From NCBI RefSeq assembly GCF_016469335.1, contig NZ_CP059888.1, forward strand, positions 310,001 to 374,000: DNA of 64,000 nucleotides, given 5' to 3'. The notes under the pieces were generated by a model. That model was given only the letters and a program-made list of their open reading frames with translations. It was not told the origin of the DNA and searched no databases. Below, piece after piece: positions 54,901 to 64,000 of the stretch. The stretch is from Flocculibacter collagenilyticus (lineage in GTDB: Bacteria > Pseudomonadota > Gammaproteobacteria > Enterobacterales > Alteromonadaceae). Position numbers and translations under genes: made by a program. Position 1 is the first letter of the stretch. Every line of letters starts with the position of its first letter.

Positions 54901-57900
54901 CATTTGTCTGAATCATTGTTAGGCTCGAATGAGGCTAATATTCTGACTGGTGGTGCGGGTAATGATGTGCTTAATGGCTCTACGGGCGATGATACATTTA
55001 TATTTAGTAAAGGATTTGGTCACGATCAAATCAACGATATTTATGGAATTAATCATCTAGTTTTTGATAACACAATTAGCAGTAGTAATTTACAGATTTC
55101 ACGGAGCGAAAAGCACTTATTTATTAACTTTTCTGACAGTGAAGATCAAGTCACCATTCAAAACTGGTTCGCAAGACCTAATCAAGAATTATCTATAACA
55201 TTTTCTGATGGTAATACGCTCAACACAGAAGCAGTGTTACAGCTTGTAAATGACTCTAATGGCACTGAACGAGCAGACTATATGGTAGGTACTGCAGGCA
55301 GCGATACTTTCAATAGTGGTTCGGGTAACGACTCAATTGATGGTAGCGGAGGCACAGATACCTATCGCTTTACGGGGGACTGGGGGCAAAATATCATTCA
55401 CGATAGCCACGATGGCAGCACGAATATTATTCAGTTCGTGGGAGCTTTAACCGTCGATGATATTACGGTTGAAAATATAGATAATAATTTAGTTATTAAG
55501 CAAAAAGGCACTGAAAATCGCATACTTGTTGCGGGTAATTTTTCGGGTTCACAGCCGTTAATTTCTGAGATTACATTTGAGAATGGCAGTGTTATTACGG
55601 CAGAAGAGCTAATAGCGATGCCAGCGCAATTCGTAAACGAAAACCGCACAGTATTAAATCAACATGATAACAATATCGTCCTTTCAAATGGCCTGCATAC
55701 AGTTGCAGATTCAGGGGGAAGCGATACCTATATTGCAAATAGGCAAACAAGAGTTGTTAGCATTCATGAACTGGATGGCTCAGGTGCTAATCAAGACACC
55801 TTATTCTTTGACGACTCAACCATATCTAAGGGGGATTTAACATTTAGATATAATGGTGGTGATCAGTTAATTATTGGTGTTAAGGGAAGTTCAACAGAGA
55901 TCCGCTTAGATAACTGGATATACCAAAGCGCTAAATTAGAAACTATCCGATTACATGATGGCACCACCATTAATGCGAGTGAAATGGCTGCCCTTGCGAC
56001 AACGGGGACAAATAATCAAGAAAGTATTTACGGTAGTAATGGTGATGATGTAATCCAAGGTTTGGGAGGGAATGACAATTTAATTGGTGGTGATGGTACT
56101 GATACGTATTTATTTGATACAGGATTTGGCCGTGACACAATTAATACCTTTGAATCAGGAGAAGTTATTCAGTTTACTGAAAACTTTACCCCTAGCGATA
56201 TAACGCTTACTCGTGACAGAGAAACGCTATACATTTCATCGAATCAAGGTGACAGGATTACTTTAACCCACTTTTTTGTCAATGATAATGCTACAAGTCG
56301 TGTTGAGTTTGCTGATGGGACAGTTTGGACTGGAGCATCCATCAAACAAGAGATGAATACAGCTTCTGATGGCGACGATGAGTTTTACGGTGAGCAAGGT
56401 GATGATGAGTATAGTGGTTTAGCTGGGGCAGATAAAATTCTTGGTGGTGCCGGTAATGACACTTTATCAGGTGGTGAAGGTAATGATTACCTTTACGGTG
56501 AAGATGGTGATGACACATTGAATGGTAATGACGGTGACGATTATTTATCAGGCGATGAAGGAAATGATGTCTTATATGGAGAAGCAGGGAATGATAGCTT
56601 AAATGGCTCGCAGGGTAATGACACTCTTTACGGCAACGAAGGGCAAGATCGCCTAGATGGTGGAGCAGGAAGTGACACGTTATTCGGCCATGCTGGTAAT
56701 GATACATTACAAGGTGGTGATGGTGACGATACGCTTGAGGGCGGTAAGGGAGATGATACGTTATACGGTGGTGAAGGAAATGATAATTTTGTATTTAACC
56801 GCGGTGATGGTGCAGACACAATCAGGAATGAAGGTAGTGAAATCACGATAACGTTATCTGACATTGAAAATGATGATGTCATCTATCGGCGCAATGGTTC
56901 AAGTTTAGTACTCAAATTTAGTTCGGGCGCTGATGGCGATCAAATCACTATATATAATTTTTTCAATAGTAATGATAAACCTGCGTTTCAATTATCGTTC
57001 ATTGAAGATGGTGTAGCAGTGCCTGTTGATGAAGAGGTGTTAACAGGTAAGCTGTTAGAGCCTACGACTGGCGCAGATAACATTACAGGCGATGAGCAAG
57101 ATAATGTAATAGATGGCCTACAAGGCGATGATAGCATTTCAGGCGAAGCCGGGAATGACTCACTCTCTGGCAATGTGGGTAATGATTATTTATCGGGACA
57201 AGAAGGTAATGACACGCTTTTTGGAGGCTTAGGAGACGATAGATTAAGTGGCGGCGAGGGAGATGATACGCTTGACGGTGGAGTCGGCAATGACGAGCTT
57301 TATGGTGGATCAGGTAATGATACTTTCTTATATCGTGCCGGAGACGGTTCAGATTCGCTAGATGAAAGTGGAGGTATTGACACACTTAAGCTAGTTGATT
57401 TAAACCCTGAAGATATCATTGTGCGCAGAGTTGATTACGATGCACATATTACCATTATACAAACTGGTGAAACCTTAATCCTTAACGATCAATTTTCGGT
57501 TTATCATAATGAAACGTCTAACGGTCAAATTGAGACGGTAGAGTTTGCGAATGGCTTATCATGGGATATGGCTCAGCTAGAATCGCAAAGTTTAGCGGGT
57601 TCTATTTTTAATGACACTATTCAAGGCACATCAGAAGATAACATTATTAATACCCTAGCTGGTGATGACACGGTAAATGCTGCTGCAGGGAACGATACAG
57701 TCGATGGTGGGGCTGGTAACGATACGTTAAATGGTCAAGATGGTGATGATACTTTAACAGGTGGTATAGGTGCAGATAAGCTTGATGGGGGCCAAGGCAA
57801 CGACACTTTGTTTGGTGGTGATGGCAATGATGAGCTGAATGGTGGTGTAGGTAGCGATAACCTATACGGTGGCGCTGGTAACGATAATATATTATTAGAA

Positions 57901-60900
57901 GATGGTGACGATAAAGCTTGGGGAGGAGATGGAAACGATATAATCTCTGGGCAGTATGATAGTGGCAATAACGAAGTGTATGGTGAAGCAGGAGACGACA
58001 CCATTACAGGTGGATGGAATGCCGACACGCTAGATGGAGGAGAAGGTAATGATACTCTTTCAGGTAGTGATGGGAATGACATATTACGCGGTGGTGCAGG
58101 TAACGATACGCTATCAGGTGACTGGGGGAGTGATCAATTACTCGGCGGTTTAGGTAACGATTTACTGACAGGTGGCACTGGTGCAGACACCCTAGACGGA
58201 GGAGAGGGTGATGACATTATTCACACTTCCACTCGAACCGATGATGAAGAAGGAAAAACATTAATTGGTGGTCAAGGTAACGACACCCTTTATGGCTCAT
58301 TTGCTGATGATATCTATCAGTTTGAGCTCGGTGATGGCCAAGACCTAATTGTCGAAACTCTTGCAGAGCAAGCCTATAGTAATGTTGCAGCATCAAACGA
58401 CACGATTCAGTTTGGTGATAATATTACCGCTGATGACTTGACGTTTGAGCGTGTTGGGGATGACTTGCTTATAAAAGTGGGTGATGCTGACGACTCAATT
58501 CGCATTCAAAGCTGGTTTAAAACCTACACTGATCATTTCCTTATCAACAATCTTACATTTAGCAATGGCGAAACAATGTCGGTGGCTGATATTAAAGCGC
58601 TTGTAACTCAAGTTGGTACAGACAATGCTGAACAATTAGTCGGCTCTGCAGGTAATGACCGTATTGACGGCTTAGGTGGCAATGATCAAATCTTTGCACA
58701 AGGTGGTAATGACACTTTGATTGGGGGAGCAGGTGACGATTATCTAGATGGCGGGTCTGGCAATGATCGCCTTGAAGGCGGAATAGGTAACGATCAACTG
58801 CAAGGTAAACTTGGCGATGATGTTTATATCGGAGGTGCTGGCAACGATAATTATGTGATTAGTGCTGGCGAAGGTCATGACCAACTCGATGTTTCTGGTG
58901 GTGGACAAAATACGTTATTTTTGCAACAAATCAGCCGTTCGCAACTGACTTTTCAGCAAGATGGTAATGACTTGGTGATATTAGTTGATGATGGTGCAGC
59001 GCAATCAATTCGTGTGTTAAATCATTTTGTTGGTGGTGAGTCGGCACTTGATATTATTCAGCCTGCGGGTAGTGGTTATTTAACGACTGCTGATATCCAG
59101 CAAATAATCGATGGTGATGTTGATGATGGTACTATTAAAGGTACTGATGCTGGTGAACAAGTCGTTGGTACATCGTCTGATGACGTGATTGATGCCATGG
59201 CTGGTGACGATCAAATATTTGCACAAGGAGGAAACGACACAGTTACTGCGGGCTCAGGCAATGACTATGTTGACGGAGGTTCCGGCAACGACGTTTTAGA
59301 AGGTGGTGATGGTAACGACCAACTAAAAGGTAACGTAGGAAACGACACCTTAGTGGGCGGTTTGGGGGATGACTATTTTATAGTTGCAGCAGGACACGGA
59401 CACGATGTAGTAGATGCAACACATAGTGGACAGGATATCTTATTCATACAGGGATTAGCCCAATCTGAACTCGTGTTTACTCAAGATGGAGATGACTTAT
59501 TAATCAAAGTTGGTGATGGATCAGCACAAACCATTCGTATCAAGAGTCATTTTGTAGGTGGAGATGCCGCAATTAATGGTGTTCAGCTTGACAATGTTGC
59601 GATGTTAACGACTGCCGATATCCTACAACTAGTGACTGATGGAGGTGATACAACACCACCAGATGGTGGCACAGGAACAACACCGACAGATCCGCCTATT
59701 GATCCGCCAACTCAACCTAGTACGGGTGGTGATGATCAAGTTCACGGAACAGATGGTAATGATATTCTGGTTGGGGGTGAAGGAAATGATACGTTAACGG
59801 GTGGTAAAGGTAACGACCTGTTAATGGGCAACCAAGGCGATGATGTATTTATATTTGCGCGCGGCGATGGCAATGACACTATTGAAGTAAGTGCAGGTGC
59901 TAACGTACTGCAATTTGCCGATGGCGTTGCATGGCAGGATGTCGCATCAGGTTTATCAAAATATGGTGATGATCTTATTTTAAATATTGCTGGTGGTAGT
60001 GACAGTGTCACTATAAAGTCGTTCTTCTTGTATGGTGCTGCTGTACTTAGTGATATTCGTTTAGCTGATGGCAGTAATATTACACCTGCGCAGATATTTG
60101 GTGCGTATGGCATGGCTGAACCTACTGCGTCTCCTTCAGAGCCAGCTTCGCCAACATTTGGCAGCTTATCTGACGATACACTAACTGGCACTGGCAGTGC
60201 GGATGTTATTAATGGTCAAAGTGGTAACGATATAATAGAAGGGCTTGAAGGGGATGATGTATTAATTGGTGGTCAGGGTGACGATACCTTTGTCATTTCC
60301 GCTGGAGATGGACAAGATATTATTAATAGTGCAGGTGGTGGCCTCGACACCGTACTCTTTAAAAGTGGTATTAGTTTCAACGATATTGCATCATCATTGA
60401 TGAAGTCAGGTAATGACTTGGTGCTAGGAAGCGGTGCCAATCAAGTGACAATCCATAATTTCTTCTTAGGTGGTGACTTTACGGTTGATAAGTTTGTATT
60501 TGAGTCTGGTGGTCAATTTACTGCGGCGCAGATATTTGGTGCGTATGGCATGGCAATGCCAAATATAGATGAAACGGATCAAACAGTAAATTTACCTGAC
60601 CAAGCTGCATTTGCTCAAGTCATTCAGGGTGATAGTAATGCACAAGGGATATTTGGCTCATCAGATGATGAATTACTGCTTGGCGCTGGTGGTAATGATA
60701 CCTTAGTAGGCGGGCAGGGAAATGATACGCTGATCGGTGGCGAAGGTGATGACATTTATATGTTTGAACAAGGTGACGGACAGGATGTGATCAATAATGT
60801 TTCATCAGGTGATGATGTCGATCAATTGCATTTTGCAAATGGTATCTCACAAGATCAACTATGGTTTAGCCAGCAGGAAGACGATCTGTTAATTCAAATA

Positions 60901-61122
60901 GTTGGAACTCAAGATTCTACTTTAATTGAAGGGTGGTTCTTGTCCGGTGACAATCAGGTGGATATCCTCAAAGTTGACAATGCTACTTTACAAGCAAGCG
61001 ACGTGAGTGCGCTTGTTAATGTAATGGCTGCATTCGATATCAATCCGGCTGCCGAGGCAAGTTTGCCAACCAATATATCTAACCAAGTTCAACCTGTACT
61101 CGCAGAGGTTTGGAAGCCTTAA
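48904..61122 (+). CDS. Giant RTX protein with FrpC-like self-processing module, T1SS substrate
   Basis: 4072 residues from a GTG with AGAGG upstream. Residues 1-420 are a globular N-terminal region of unknown role. Three RTX blocks (about 423-720) follow. From D822-P823 runs a FrpC-type self-processing module ([14 protein letters not shown], then four more Asp-rich calcium loops, to about 960), then a helical region (about 995-1180). The remaining 2900 residues alternate GGxGxDxLx nonapeptides with about 17 haemolysin-related (HCBP-type) modules, each ending in a phrase such as EFADGTVW. A Pro/Thr-rich linker lies near residues 3580-3610. The acidic, non-charged C-terminus ending AEVWKP is the expected T1SS signal. 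Probably secreted or surface-displayed; target unknown. Confidence 0.95.
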   Translation: MPHYLTDEQIQELLALRNEGLNAEGNYSHIYERIVEMLPDEIPDSMVRLWFRGAAEANAGTGAYAVLIREFSKMQMALRGVGYTPELMQEASNKVAEQAMEDLFGKEGAFDDSRRDPETGLWTFLTIEDIAAKDATAVGAVLFGNLADDTAGGNINAGWAGTLLFSSLGSNQTWRLISAGDGGSADAKLNRLDDIKNLMFAAHAFNHAMNEVMSLGEHTLNGLIDYGIGDETTWSSPSAVWSYVTGNLAGLMSGDAATIMQMIHRAGLEKTLSWLMTTITGEQTTVTEGQFEAVATSFFQQFDSTESQSRETSLLPRNAEEIFQLAQSNEAVRYALVMGSPIVVVKDSYDIDLSLYNSETGEGALSEQYLIDRSNYLAYLAQFSIVEETLRGPELSTYQDLTTGELLHVDAASHANPSRQFIFGGQSADEINGLGGSDHLYGGEGIDTINGNGGDDYLEGNAGDDTLNGGAGNDMLVGGEGSDVMKGGSGSDTYIVDSLSDTVIENANEGENDQIHTFFDYSLASNSEVEVLKLLEVEEGKTAAIKGTGNNLDNTIIGNSANNQLHGGDGADYLYGNEGSDTLVGGEDASDDYLDGGAGGDNMTGGAGNDTYIVDSLQDVVNETAGQGSEDKIVSHVDYELTEQQNIEILRLAETGVDGLPAPIMATGNALDNQIFGNRYNNILQGGKGDDYIEGGIGSDILYGGTGTDRLLGGEGIDTYFVQRGDIIYDSDGAGSVYAAIDGINNYSNRYKGGEFVDRDDEGNRFYEDESTGTRFTLTTNLDLIINGGITVKNFRNGDLGIFLTASGGSSAPTRPRPQPADPLVLDLDGDGVESTGLSRYFDFNGDGFRTLTGFAGGDDGLLALDINGNGIVDSGRELFGDSTVLQNGNIAIHGFLALQEYDENQDGVIDQSDAIYSELKVWRDANLDGLSDPSEIYNLAALDIVSLNTSYEDDGSVVNGNVYEYSSTFTTGSGEERAMSAIFFQANNQQTIYNNDIDIPAHLLDLPEVAGTGNVLSLRTAMALDETGHLEQLVRNYITGAEHHTAQHLDEIIATWAGVDYSTNKTTRQHRILEQFFGGSIPELRSNTIQLTYDRYITYFTETFERYGYMREFFADDVYDIDTNTWLVDDFSTYFENYFTALNAKDPALAKLQQNELLTSQYGQLQMPLVYNVLLLDGTRHILDGGEAGELNGSEGVDYIDARAGNDTIHAGDGDDNVFGRYGSDTVYDGAGNDSIHLGEGNDTLHGGAGDDEVSLGDGNDTVYAGQGNDTFTDTKGDELYVFSGDFGQDLIKDYTGRGVIHLTDVSSADDITFSKNHSELIIQINGTENTIRIAQFFSSKRGIENIRLGDNAVLSAEEVIAMLGLSEIPTNIYGTEFDDNLVGHDDVDQSIRGYKGNDTLSGGKSDDTLNGGEGSDTYLFGRGAGTDRIDEYKNTQGDVDKIKLDADISPEDILLKSAVNGLVLSIKGTSDTLTINRLGNLATVIEQIEFADGTVWDSAQIVANTIQISSESDVWVGDSEANSVDLLSGDDTAYGQGGDDTITGGHGDDRLYGKDGNDQLLGGEGDDNLNGDDGNDTLVGGAGDDSLLGDYGDDTIDGGTGNDYLVGGRGLDVYLFGHGDGNDRIWHSRYDGTDIVRFKDGVTKEQLGFSRIGTDLLITLTDTNGSESTLSLYGWYENSRYGSYSPYYVKQFELADGSVISADEIINYTNNPTDGNDHLVGAGDQDITLDALAGDDHVTMGGGNDDITGGAGNDTVFLGDGRNTFRYNLGDGSDKLYMNSNNSYDTIQFGAGITTSQLDFNMSLLGTLKITIKDTNDTITVTGLGQRPGDSALKFISFADGEVINFHQLWLRQFQQEIENELPDTERSTLIGAYDVVFDDDVNETDIYQLDAGFGVARVNDRNSAFDVLRFEGENPDSLTFYRSGKDLHLLFADNSDRVIIPNWYDSNYYPIGRIEFSNGIVWEKAEVDSRADAAVDLPSELGLTRTADEDGNVNGTHLSESLLGSNEANILTGGAGNDVLNGSTGDDTFIFSKGFGHDQINDIYGINHLVFDNTISSSNLQISRSEKHLFINFSDSEDQVTIQNWFARPNQELSITFSDGNTLNTEAVLQLVNDSNGTERADYMVGTAGSDTFNSGSGNDSIDGSGGTDTYRFTGDWGQNIIHDSHDGSTNIIQFVGALTVDDITVENIDNNLVIKQKGTENRILVAGNFSGSQPLISEITFENGSVITAEELIAMPAQFVNENRTVLNQHDNNIVLSNGLHTVADSGGSDTYIANRQTRVVSIHELDGSGANQDTLFFDDSTISKGDLTFRYNGGDQLIIGVKGSSTEIRLDNWIYQSAKLETIRLHDGTTINASEMAALATTGTNNQESIYGSNGDDVIQGLGGNDNLIGGDGTDTYLFDTGFGRDTINTFESGEVIQFTENFTPSDITLTRDRETLYISSNQGDRITLTHFFVNDNATSRVEFADGTVWTGASIKQEMNTASDGDDEFYGEQGDDEYSGLAGADKILGGAGNDTLSGGEGNDYLYGEDGDDTLNGNDGDDYLSGDEGNDVLYGEAGNDSLNGSQGNDTLYGNEGQDRLDGGAGSDTLFGHAGNDTLQGGDGDDTLEGGKGDDTLYGGEGNDNFVFNRGDGADTIRNEGSEITITLSDIENDDVIYRRNGSSLVLKFSSGADGDQITIYNFFNSNDKPAFQLSFIEDGVAVPVDEEVLTGKLLEPTTGADNITGDEQDNVIDGLQGDDSISGEAGNDSLSGNVGNDYLSGQEGNDTLFGGLGDDRLSGGEGDDTLDGGVGNDELYGGSGNDTFLYRAGDGSDSLDESGGIDTLKLVDLNPEDIIVRRVDYDAHITIIQTGETLILNDQFSVYHNETSNGQIETVEFANGLSWDMAQLESQSLAGSIFNDTIQGTSEDNIINTLAGDDTVNAAAGNDTVDGGAGNDTLNGQDGDDTLTGGIGADKLDGGQGNDTLFGGDGNDELNGGVGSDNLYGGAGNDNILLEDGDDKAWGGDGNDIISGQYDSGNNEVYGEAGDDTITGGWNADTLDGGEGNDTLSGSDGNDILRGGAGNDTLSGDWGSDQLLGGLGNDLLTGGTGADTLDGGEGDDIIHTSTRTDDEEGKTLIGGQGNDTLYGSFADDIYQFELGDGQDLIVETLAEQAYSNVAASNDTIQFGDNITADDLTFERVGDDLLIKVGDADDSIRIQSWFKTYTDHFLINNLTFSNGETMSVADIKALVTQVGTDNAEQLVGSAGNDRIDGLGGNDQIFAQGGNDTLIGGAGDDYLDGGSGNDRLEGGIGNDQLQGKLGDDVYIGGAGNDNYVISAGEGHDQLDVSGGGQNTLFLQQISRSQLTFQQDGNDLVILVDDGAAQSIRVLNHFVGGESALDIIQPAGSGYLTTADIQQIIDGDVDDGTIKGTDAGEQVVGTSSDDVIDAMAGDDQIFAQGGNDTVTAGSGNDYVDGGSGNDVLEGGDGNDQLKGNVGNDTLVGGLGDDYFIVAAGHGHDVVDATHSGQDILFIQGLAQSELVFTQDGDDLLIKVGDGSAQTIRIKSHFVGGDAAINGVQLDNVAMLTTADILQLVTDGGDTTPPDGGTGTTPTDPPIDPPTQPSTGGDDQVHGTDGNDILVGGEGNDTLTGGKGNDLLMGNQGDDVFIFARGDGNDTIEVSAGANVLQFADGVAWQDVASGLSKYGDDLILNIAGGSDSVTIKSFFLYGAAVLSDIRLADGSNITPAQIFGAYGMAEPTASPSEPASPTFGSLSDDTLTGTGSADVINGQSGNDIIEGLEGDDVLIGGQGDDTFVISAGDGQDIINSAGGGLDTVLFKSGISFNDIASSLMKSGNDLVLGSGANQVTIHNFFLGGDFTVDKFVFESGGQFTAAQIFGAYGMAMPNIDETDQTVNLPDQAAFAQVIQGDSNAQGIFGSSDDELLLGAGGNDTLVGGQGNDTLIGGEGDDIYMFEQGDGQDVINNVSSGDDVDQLHFANGISQDQLWFSQQEDDLLIQIVGTQDSTLIEGWFLSGDNQVDILKVDNATLQASDVSALVNVMAAFDINPAAEASLPTNISNQVQPVLAEVWKP
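51367..51890 (+). other. FrpC-like calcium-dependent self-processing module within the RTX protein
   Basis: The codons for D822 and P823 (51367-51372) begin [11 protein letters not shown], then [29 protein letters not shown] and [10 protein letters not shown]. Meningococcal FrpC has the same block and cleaves its own Asp-Pro bond at the module's start when calcium rises. Cleavage here would release an N-terminal fragment of 822 residues. The match is by eye. Confidence 0.75.
60088..60554 (+). repeat. 29-bp perfect direct repeat inside two RTX modules
   Basis: GCGCAGATATTTGGTGCGTA and the nine following bases occur identically at 60088-60116 and 60526-60554, 438 bp (146 codons) apart and in frame. 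Both encode [10 protein letters not shown] at the end of an HCBP-type module. The module between them is a recent duplication. Confidence 0.85.
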
Positions 61123-61171
61123 GAGGCAAATTTAGCTGTCTATAGCCATATAGCCAGTTACTATATTGTAA

Positions 61172-61206
61172 AAATGCCACGTGAATAAATTCACGTGGCA
61201 TTTAAA
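61172..61206 (+). terminator. Strong terminator after the RTX operon
   Basis: A 14-bp perfect stem (61172-61185 with 61190-61203, AAATGCCACGTGAA / TTCACGTGGCATTT) with a TAAA loop lies 50 bp past the RTX stop. The T run is only three bases, but the stem is long, with a GC-rich core. Confidence 0.85.
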
Positions 61207-61441
61207 TAGTCTACTTTGAAGGTTCGCTAAACAGGGCAGGGTGATCATCATACTCATCCCGCTTTATTCAACCTCGCCTATCCTGATGTCATCATCTCAC
61301 CATAAAACTGTCACCAAACTGCAATCTACTTGTTTCAAAACTGTCATCTAGTTTCGCTATTTTGTGCCCACTTAATTTTCTTTGTAATGAATTCAACTTT
61401 GAACTCATGGAAATAATTATTCCCACATATTGGAGCACAAC
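61207..61441 (+). other. Spacer between the RTX operon terminator and the lipoprotein gene
   Basis: No gene is visible. The region from 61207 to 61300 is unremarkable. The second half carries the Pho-box-like ladder and -10 described separately, and TTGGAGC at 61429-61436 is the ribosome site for the lipoprotein gene. Confidence 0.5.
61308..61363 (+). promoter_or_regulatory. Pho-box-like ladder and -10 element
   Basis: Four 7-mers start every 11 bp: CTGTCAC (61308), CTGCAAT (61319), TTGTTTC (61330) and CTGTCAT (61341), each separated by four mostly AT bases. PhoB binds CTGTCAT repeats at 11-bp spacing. Ten bases after the last unit comes TATTTT (61358-61363), the position of the -10 in E. 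coli phoA. The third unit is a poor match. Reasonable prediction of phosphate-starvation control. Confidence 0.55.
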
Positions 61442-64000
61442 ATGGAACTGAACGGTCTTGAAATGAAAAGCGTAGAACTGAAGAATGTTTTCAAAATCTC
61501 CGCGCTTGCGGCGGCTATTGCATTAACTGGATGCGGTGGCGATATCGTATTAAATGCACAAGCTCCAAATGTCGATGTTGCACCTACTCAACCAACTAAT
61601 CCTGCTCCTACAACGCCTACAGAGCAATATGCAGGTACTTATGATGCAGGGCTGAGCCAAGCGGTAACAAGTGCGCTAGGTAACGATACTACGGTACAAG
61701 TTATTTCAGGCCGCATTACTCAAGATACAGTATTGAAATCAGGCGCGATGTACGCACTTTCTGGGCCTGTATTTGTAGGTAATGACAAAGCTGATAGCGC
61801 AACACTAACTATAGAACCCGGTGTGGTGGTGTTTGGTCGTAGCGGGAATGACTACTTAGTCGTAAGTCGTGATTCAAAAATTAATGCGGTAGGATCGAAA
61901 GATAAACCTATTATTATGACTTCACTACAAGATGTGGTTGGTGATGAAACGTCAGCAGGCCAATGGGGCGGCATGGTATTACTCGGTAATGCGCCTTCAA
62001 ATAAATGTCCGTCAGACGGTTCAGATTGTGCCTTGCAAGTGGAAGGTGTTGAAGAAGGTGCAGTATTTGGTGGCACCAATTGGGAAGATAACTCAGGTGC
62101 CCTTAAGTACGTTGTAGTGAAGTATGCAGGCTATGAAATTGCACCAGATAATGAGTTAAACGGTATTACGTTTGGTGGTGTAGGCTCGGCAACCAGTGTC
62201 GACTACATTCAAGTGCATGCGAATGCTGATGATGGCGTCGAGTTCTTTGGTGGTGCGGTGAATGTGAAGCATTTGGTGTTAACTGGAAATCAAGACGACT
62301 CAATAGATTGGGATAATGGTTATCGCGGTAAAATGCAGCATGTGTTTGTACAACACGACCAAAATGCAGGCGATGCTAATCGCGCGATTGAGGCAGATAA
62401 CGATGGTTCAAACCCAGATAAAGAACCAATGTCTAATCCAACTATTTCAAACATTACCATTATGGGTAACAACTTTGATGGAAAGGACGACTCAGAAGGT
62501 GTTTATTTACGCGAAGGTACTGCTGCGAAAATTTATAACATGGTCATTACTGGCCCAAATGAAATGGGTGAATGTTTAGAGGTTGAAGACAATCCAGTGT
62601 CTCAAGCACACCTACAAAATGGTGGTATTATTATTGAGAACTCCATGATGGCATGTAGCAATGATGAGAACTTCAAGTACAAGGATGCAGGTGTAAACTT
62701 GGAAGAATGGTTCATGGCACAGTCAGGTAACAGTATTACCACGTCACCGTTATTATCCAGTAAAGGCACGCCGCTAACAGGCTCACCGTTATTAGAAAAG
62801 GGTCAGGATGTGGGTACTAATGTAGATGGCAGCTTTTTTGATACCACAGATTACATAGGTGCATTTAATGCTACCGAAGATTGGCGTAAAGATTGGGCCT
62901 TTGGTTTTGGCGGTGGTGTAGTTACCGCACAAGCAGAAGCTGCTGGCTGTCCTGCGGGTACTGTTGCTATTTCACCAGCTGACGGTGTTACCACAACTTG
63001 TGAAATATCAGGCCGTATTACGTCAGACTTACGATTGACCGCCAACAAACTATATGCGCTATCAGGGCCTGTATTTGTAGGTAATGACAACGCGGACAGT
63101 GCAACCTTGTCAATTGACGCGGGCGTTACCGTGTTTGGCCGCAGCGGCAATGACTACTTAGTGATTAGCCGTGGCTCTAAAATAAATGCGCAAGGCAGCT
63201 CAACGGCACCCATTATCTTTACGTCAAATCAAGATATTACTGGTGAAGTAACGGCTGCTGGCCAATGGGGTGGCATGGTATTACTGGGTAATGCGTCGTC
63301 AAATAAATGCCCACAAGACGGTTCAGATTGTGCACTGCAAGTGGAAGGCGTAGAAGAAGGAGCGGTATTTGGTGGTACGAACGACCAAGATAATTCAGGC
63401 ACTTTGCGCTATGTGGTAGTTAAACATGCCGGTTATGAAATTGCCCCAGATAATGAATTAAATGGGATCACGTTTGGTGGTGTAGGTAACAAAACAACCG
63501 TTGAGTATATTCAAGTACACCAAAATGCGGATGACGGGGTTGAGTTCTTTGGCGGCACAGTAAACGCCAAATACGTTGTTTTAACTGGCAACCAAGATGA
63601 CAGTGTTGACTGGGACAATGGCTACCGCGGAAAAATGCAGTACGTATTAGTAAAGCATGCAGCAGATGATTCAGACGCTAACCGTGCAATTGAAGGAGAC
63701 AATGACGGTTCGACACCCAATAAACAACCACAATCTAACCCGCAAATTGCCAACATGACGATTATTGGTAATAACTTTGATGGAAAAGATGACTCTGAAG
63801 GTGTGTATCTGCGAGAAGGCACAATGGCGCAGTTAAGTAATTTTGTGATAACAGGCCCAGCTGGTATGGGCGAGTGTTTTGAAATTGAAGATACGCCAGT
63901 TACTCAGCAAAACGCGACAAATTTAGATATCTCATTCACTCACTCAGTGGTTGCTTGTCAAAACGGTGAGAACTTTAAAAACATTGATGAAACGTGGTTC
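61442..64000 (+). CDS. Duplicated probable beta-helix lipoprotein (partial, C-terminus outside window)
   Basis: 853 codons open to the window edge. A lipoprotein signal ends LTGC (Cys31) after a basic N-terminus; GGAG precedes the ATG. A short Pro/Thr-rich spacer is followed by two tandem copies of a unit of about 434 residues (for example LSGPVFVGND, GVVVFGRSGNDYLV, AGQWGGMVLLGNA, LNGITFGGVG, NNFDGKDDSEGVYLREG appear in both). Repeated short strands suggest a parallel beta-helix. Paired cysteines (KCPSDGSDC; GECLEVED and MACSN) recur in each copy. It resembles uncharacterised surface lipoproteins of Alteromonadales often found near TonB receptors. Function unknown. Confidence 0.8.
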   Translation, partial: MELNGLEMKSVELKNVFKISALAAAIALTGCGGDIVLNAQAPNVDVAPTQPTNPAPTTPTEQYAGTYDAGLSQAVTSALGNDTTVQVISGRITQDTVLKSGAMYALSGPVFVGNDKADSATLTIEPGVVVFGRSGNDYLVVSRDSKINAVGSKDKPIIMTSLQDVVGDETSAGQWGGMVLLGNAPSNKCPSDGSDCALQVEGVEEGAVFGGTNWEDNSGALKYVVVKYAGYEIAPDNELNGITFGGVGSATSVDYIQVHANADDGVEFFGGAVNVKHLVLTGNQDDSIDWDNGYRGKMQHVFVQHDQNAGDANRAIEADNDGSNPDKEPMSNPTISNITIMGNNFDGKDDSEGVYLREGTAAKIYNMVITGPNEMGECLEVEDNPVSQAHLQNGGIIIENSMMACSNDENFKYKDAGVNLEEWFMAQSGNSITTSPLLSSKGTPLTGSPLLEKGQDVGTNVDGSFFDTTDYIGAFNATEDWRKDWAFGFGGGVVTAQAEAAGCPAGTVAISPADGVTTTCEISGRITSDLRLTANKLYALSGPVFVGNDNADSATLSIDAGVTVFGRSGNDYLVISRGSKINAQGSSTAPIIFTSNQDITGEVTAAGQWGGMVLLGNASSNKCPQDGSDCALQVEGVEEGAVFGGTNDQDNSGTLRYVVVKHAGYEIAPDNELNGITFGGVGNKTTVEYIQVHQNADDGVEFFGGTVNAKYVVLTGNQDDSVDWDNGYRGKMQYVLVKHAADDSDANRAIEGDNDGSTPNKQPQSNPQIANMTIIGNNFDGKDDSEGVYLREGTMAQLSNFVITGPAGMGECFEIEDTPVTQQNATNLDISFTHSVVACQNGENFKNIDETWF

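Noticed and set aside
50170-61000. Tandem short DNA repeats that might suggest a CRISPR or satellite array
   Set aside because: They encode RTX nonapeptides in one continuous reading frame; spacing and sequence vary as in coding repeats.

Overview
The window looks like chromosome of a marine gammaproteobacterium of the order Alteromonadales (Colwelliaceae, Pseudoalteromonadaceae or Alteromonadaceae type). This is inferred from moderate-to-low GC by eye, the conserved mrcA | pilMNOPQ-aroK-aroB-damX-dam block, a TorF-type putative porin, and kbl-tdh-glpE-glpG beside a type II secretion operon. No rRNA, tRNA, CRISPR array or insertion sequence was seen.

Layout. 1-4261 (minus strand): the start of a type II secretion operon, gspC-gspD-gspE, with gspE cut by the window edge. 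4477-8073 (plus): threonine catabolism (kbl, tdh), then glpE and the rhomboid protease glpG. 8146-12661 (minus): a FliL-like secreted protein, YjbQ, CheX, a DUF6702 protein and a large M1-type metallopeptidase. 12972-16990 (plus): an EEP-family hydrolase, then a compact envelope operon of an AsmA/DUF748-like protein, a single-domain PqiA and a two-MCE-domain PqiB/MlaD-like protein. 17087-22339 (plus): an orphan type VI secretion island. It holds a VgrG with a C-terminal Ntox15 (Tde1-like DNase) toxin and two tandem Tdi1-like immunity genes. 22464-26693: a sugar-acid catabolic set (enolase-superfamily dehydratase and class II aldolase) divergent from an AraC regulator and a DUF1579 protein. 26690-38460: PBP1a divergent from pilMNOPQ, then aroK, aroB, damX and dam. 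38513-39943 (minus): small membrane and secreted proteins and a TorF-type porin. 40242-43602 (plus): rpe, trpS, a one-domain voltage-gated cation channel and a pabA/trpG amidotransferase. 43615-44043 (minus): a DUF1801 protein. 44366-61122 (plus): a type I secretion operon of ABC exporter, HlyD adaptor, an unrecognised periplasmic protein and a 4072-residue RTX protein. 61442-end: a duplicated, probably beta-helical surface lipoprotein, cut by the window edge, behind a Pho-box-like ladder.

The most notable items are: (1) the evolved VgrG with a fused DNase module and duplicated immunity genes; (2) the giant RTX protein, which has a FrpC-like self-processing module starting at an Asp-Pro bond and about 17 alternating RTX and haemolysin-related modules; (3) a bacterial voltage-gated channel whose selectivity filter carries the acidic pattern associated with calcium selectivity; (4) an 11-bp-periodic Pho-box-like ladder with a correctly spaced -10 before the duplicated lipoprotein; and (5) the compact DUF748-PqiA-MCE operon. 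Parts of four export or fibre systems (T2SS, T6SS, T4P and T1SS) lie in 64 kb.
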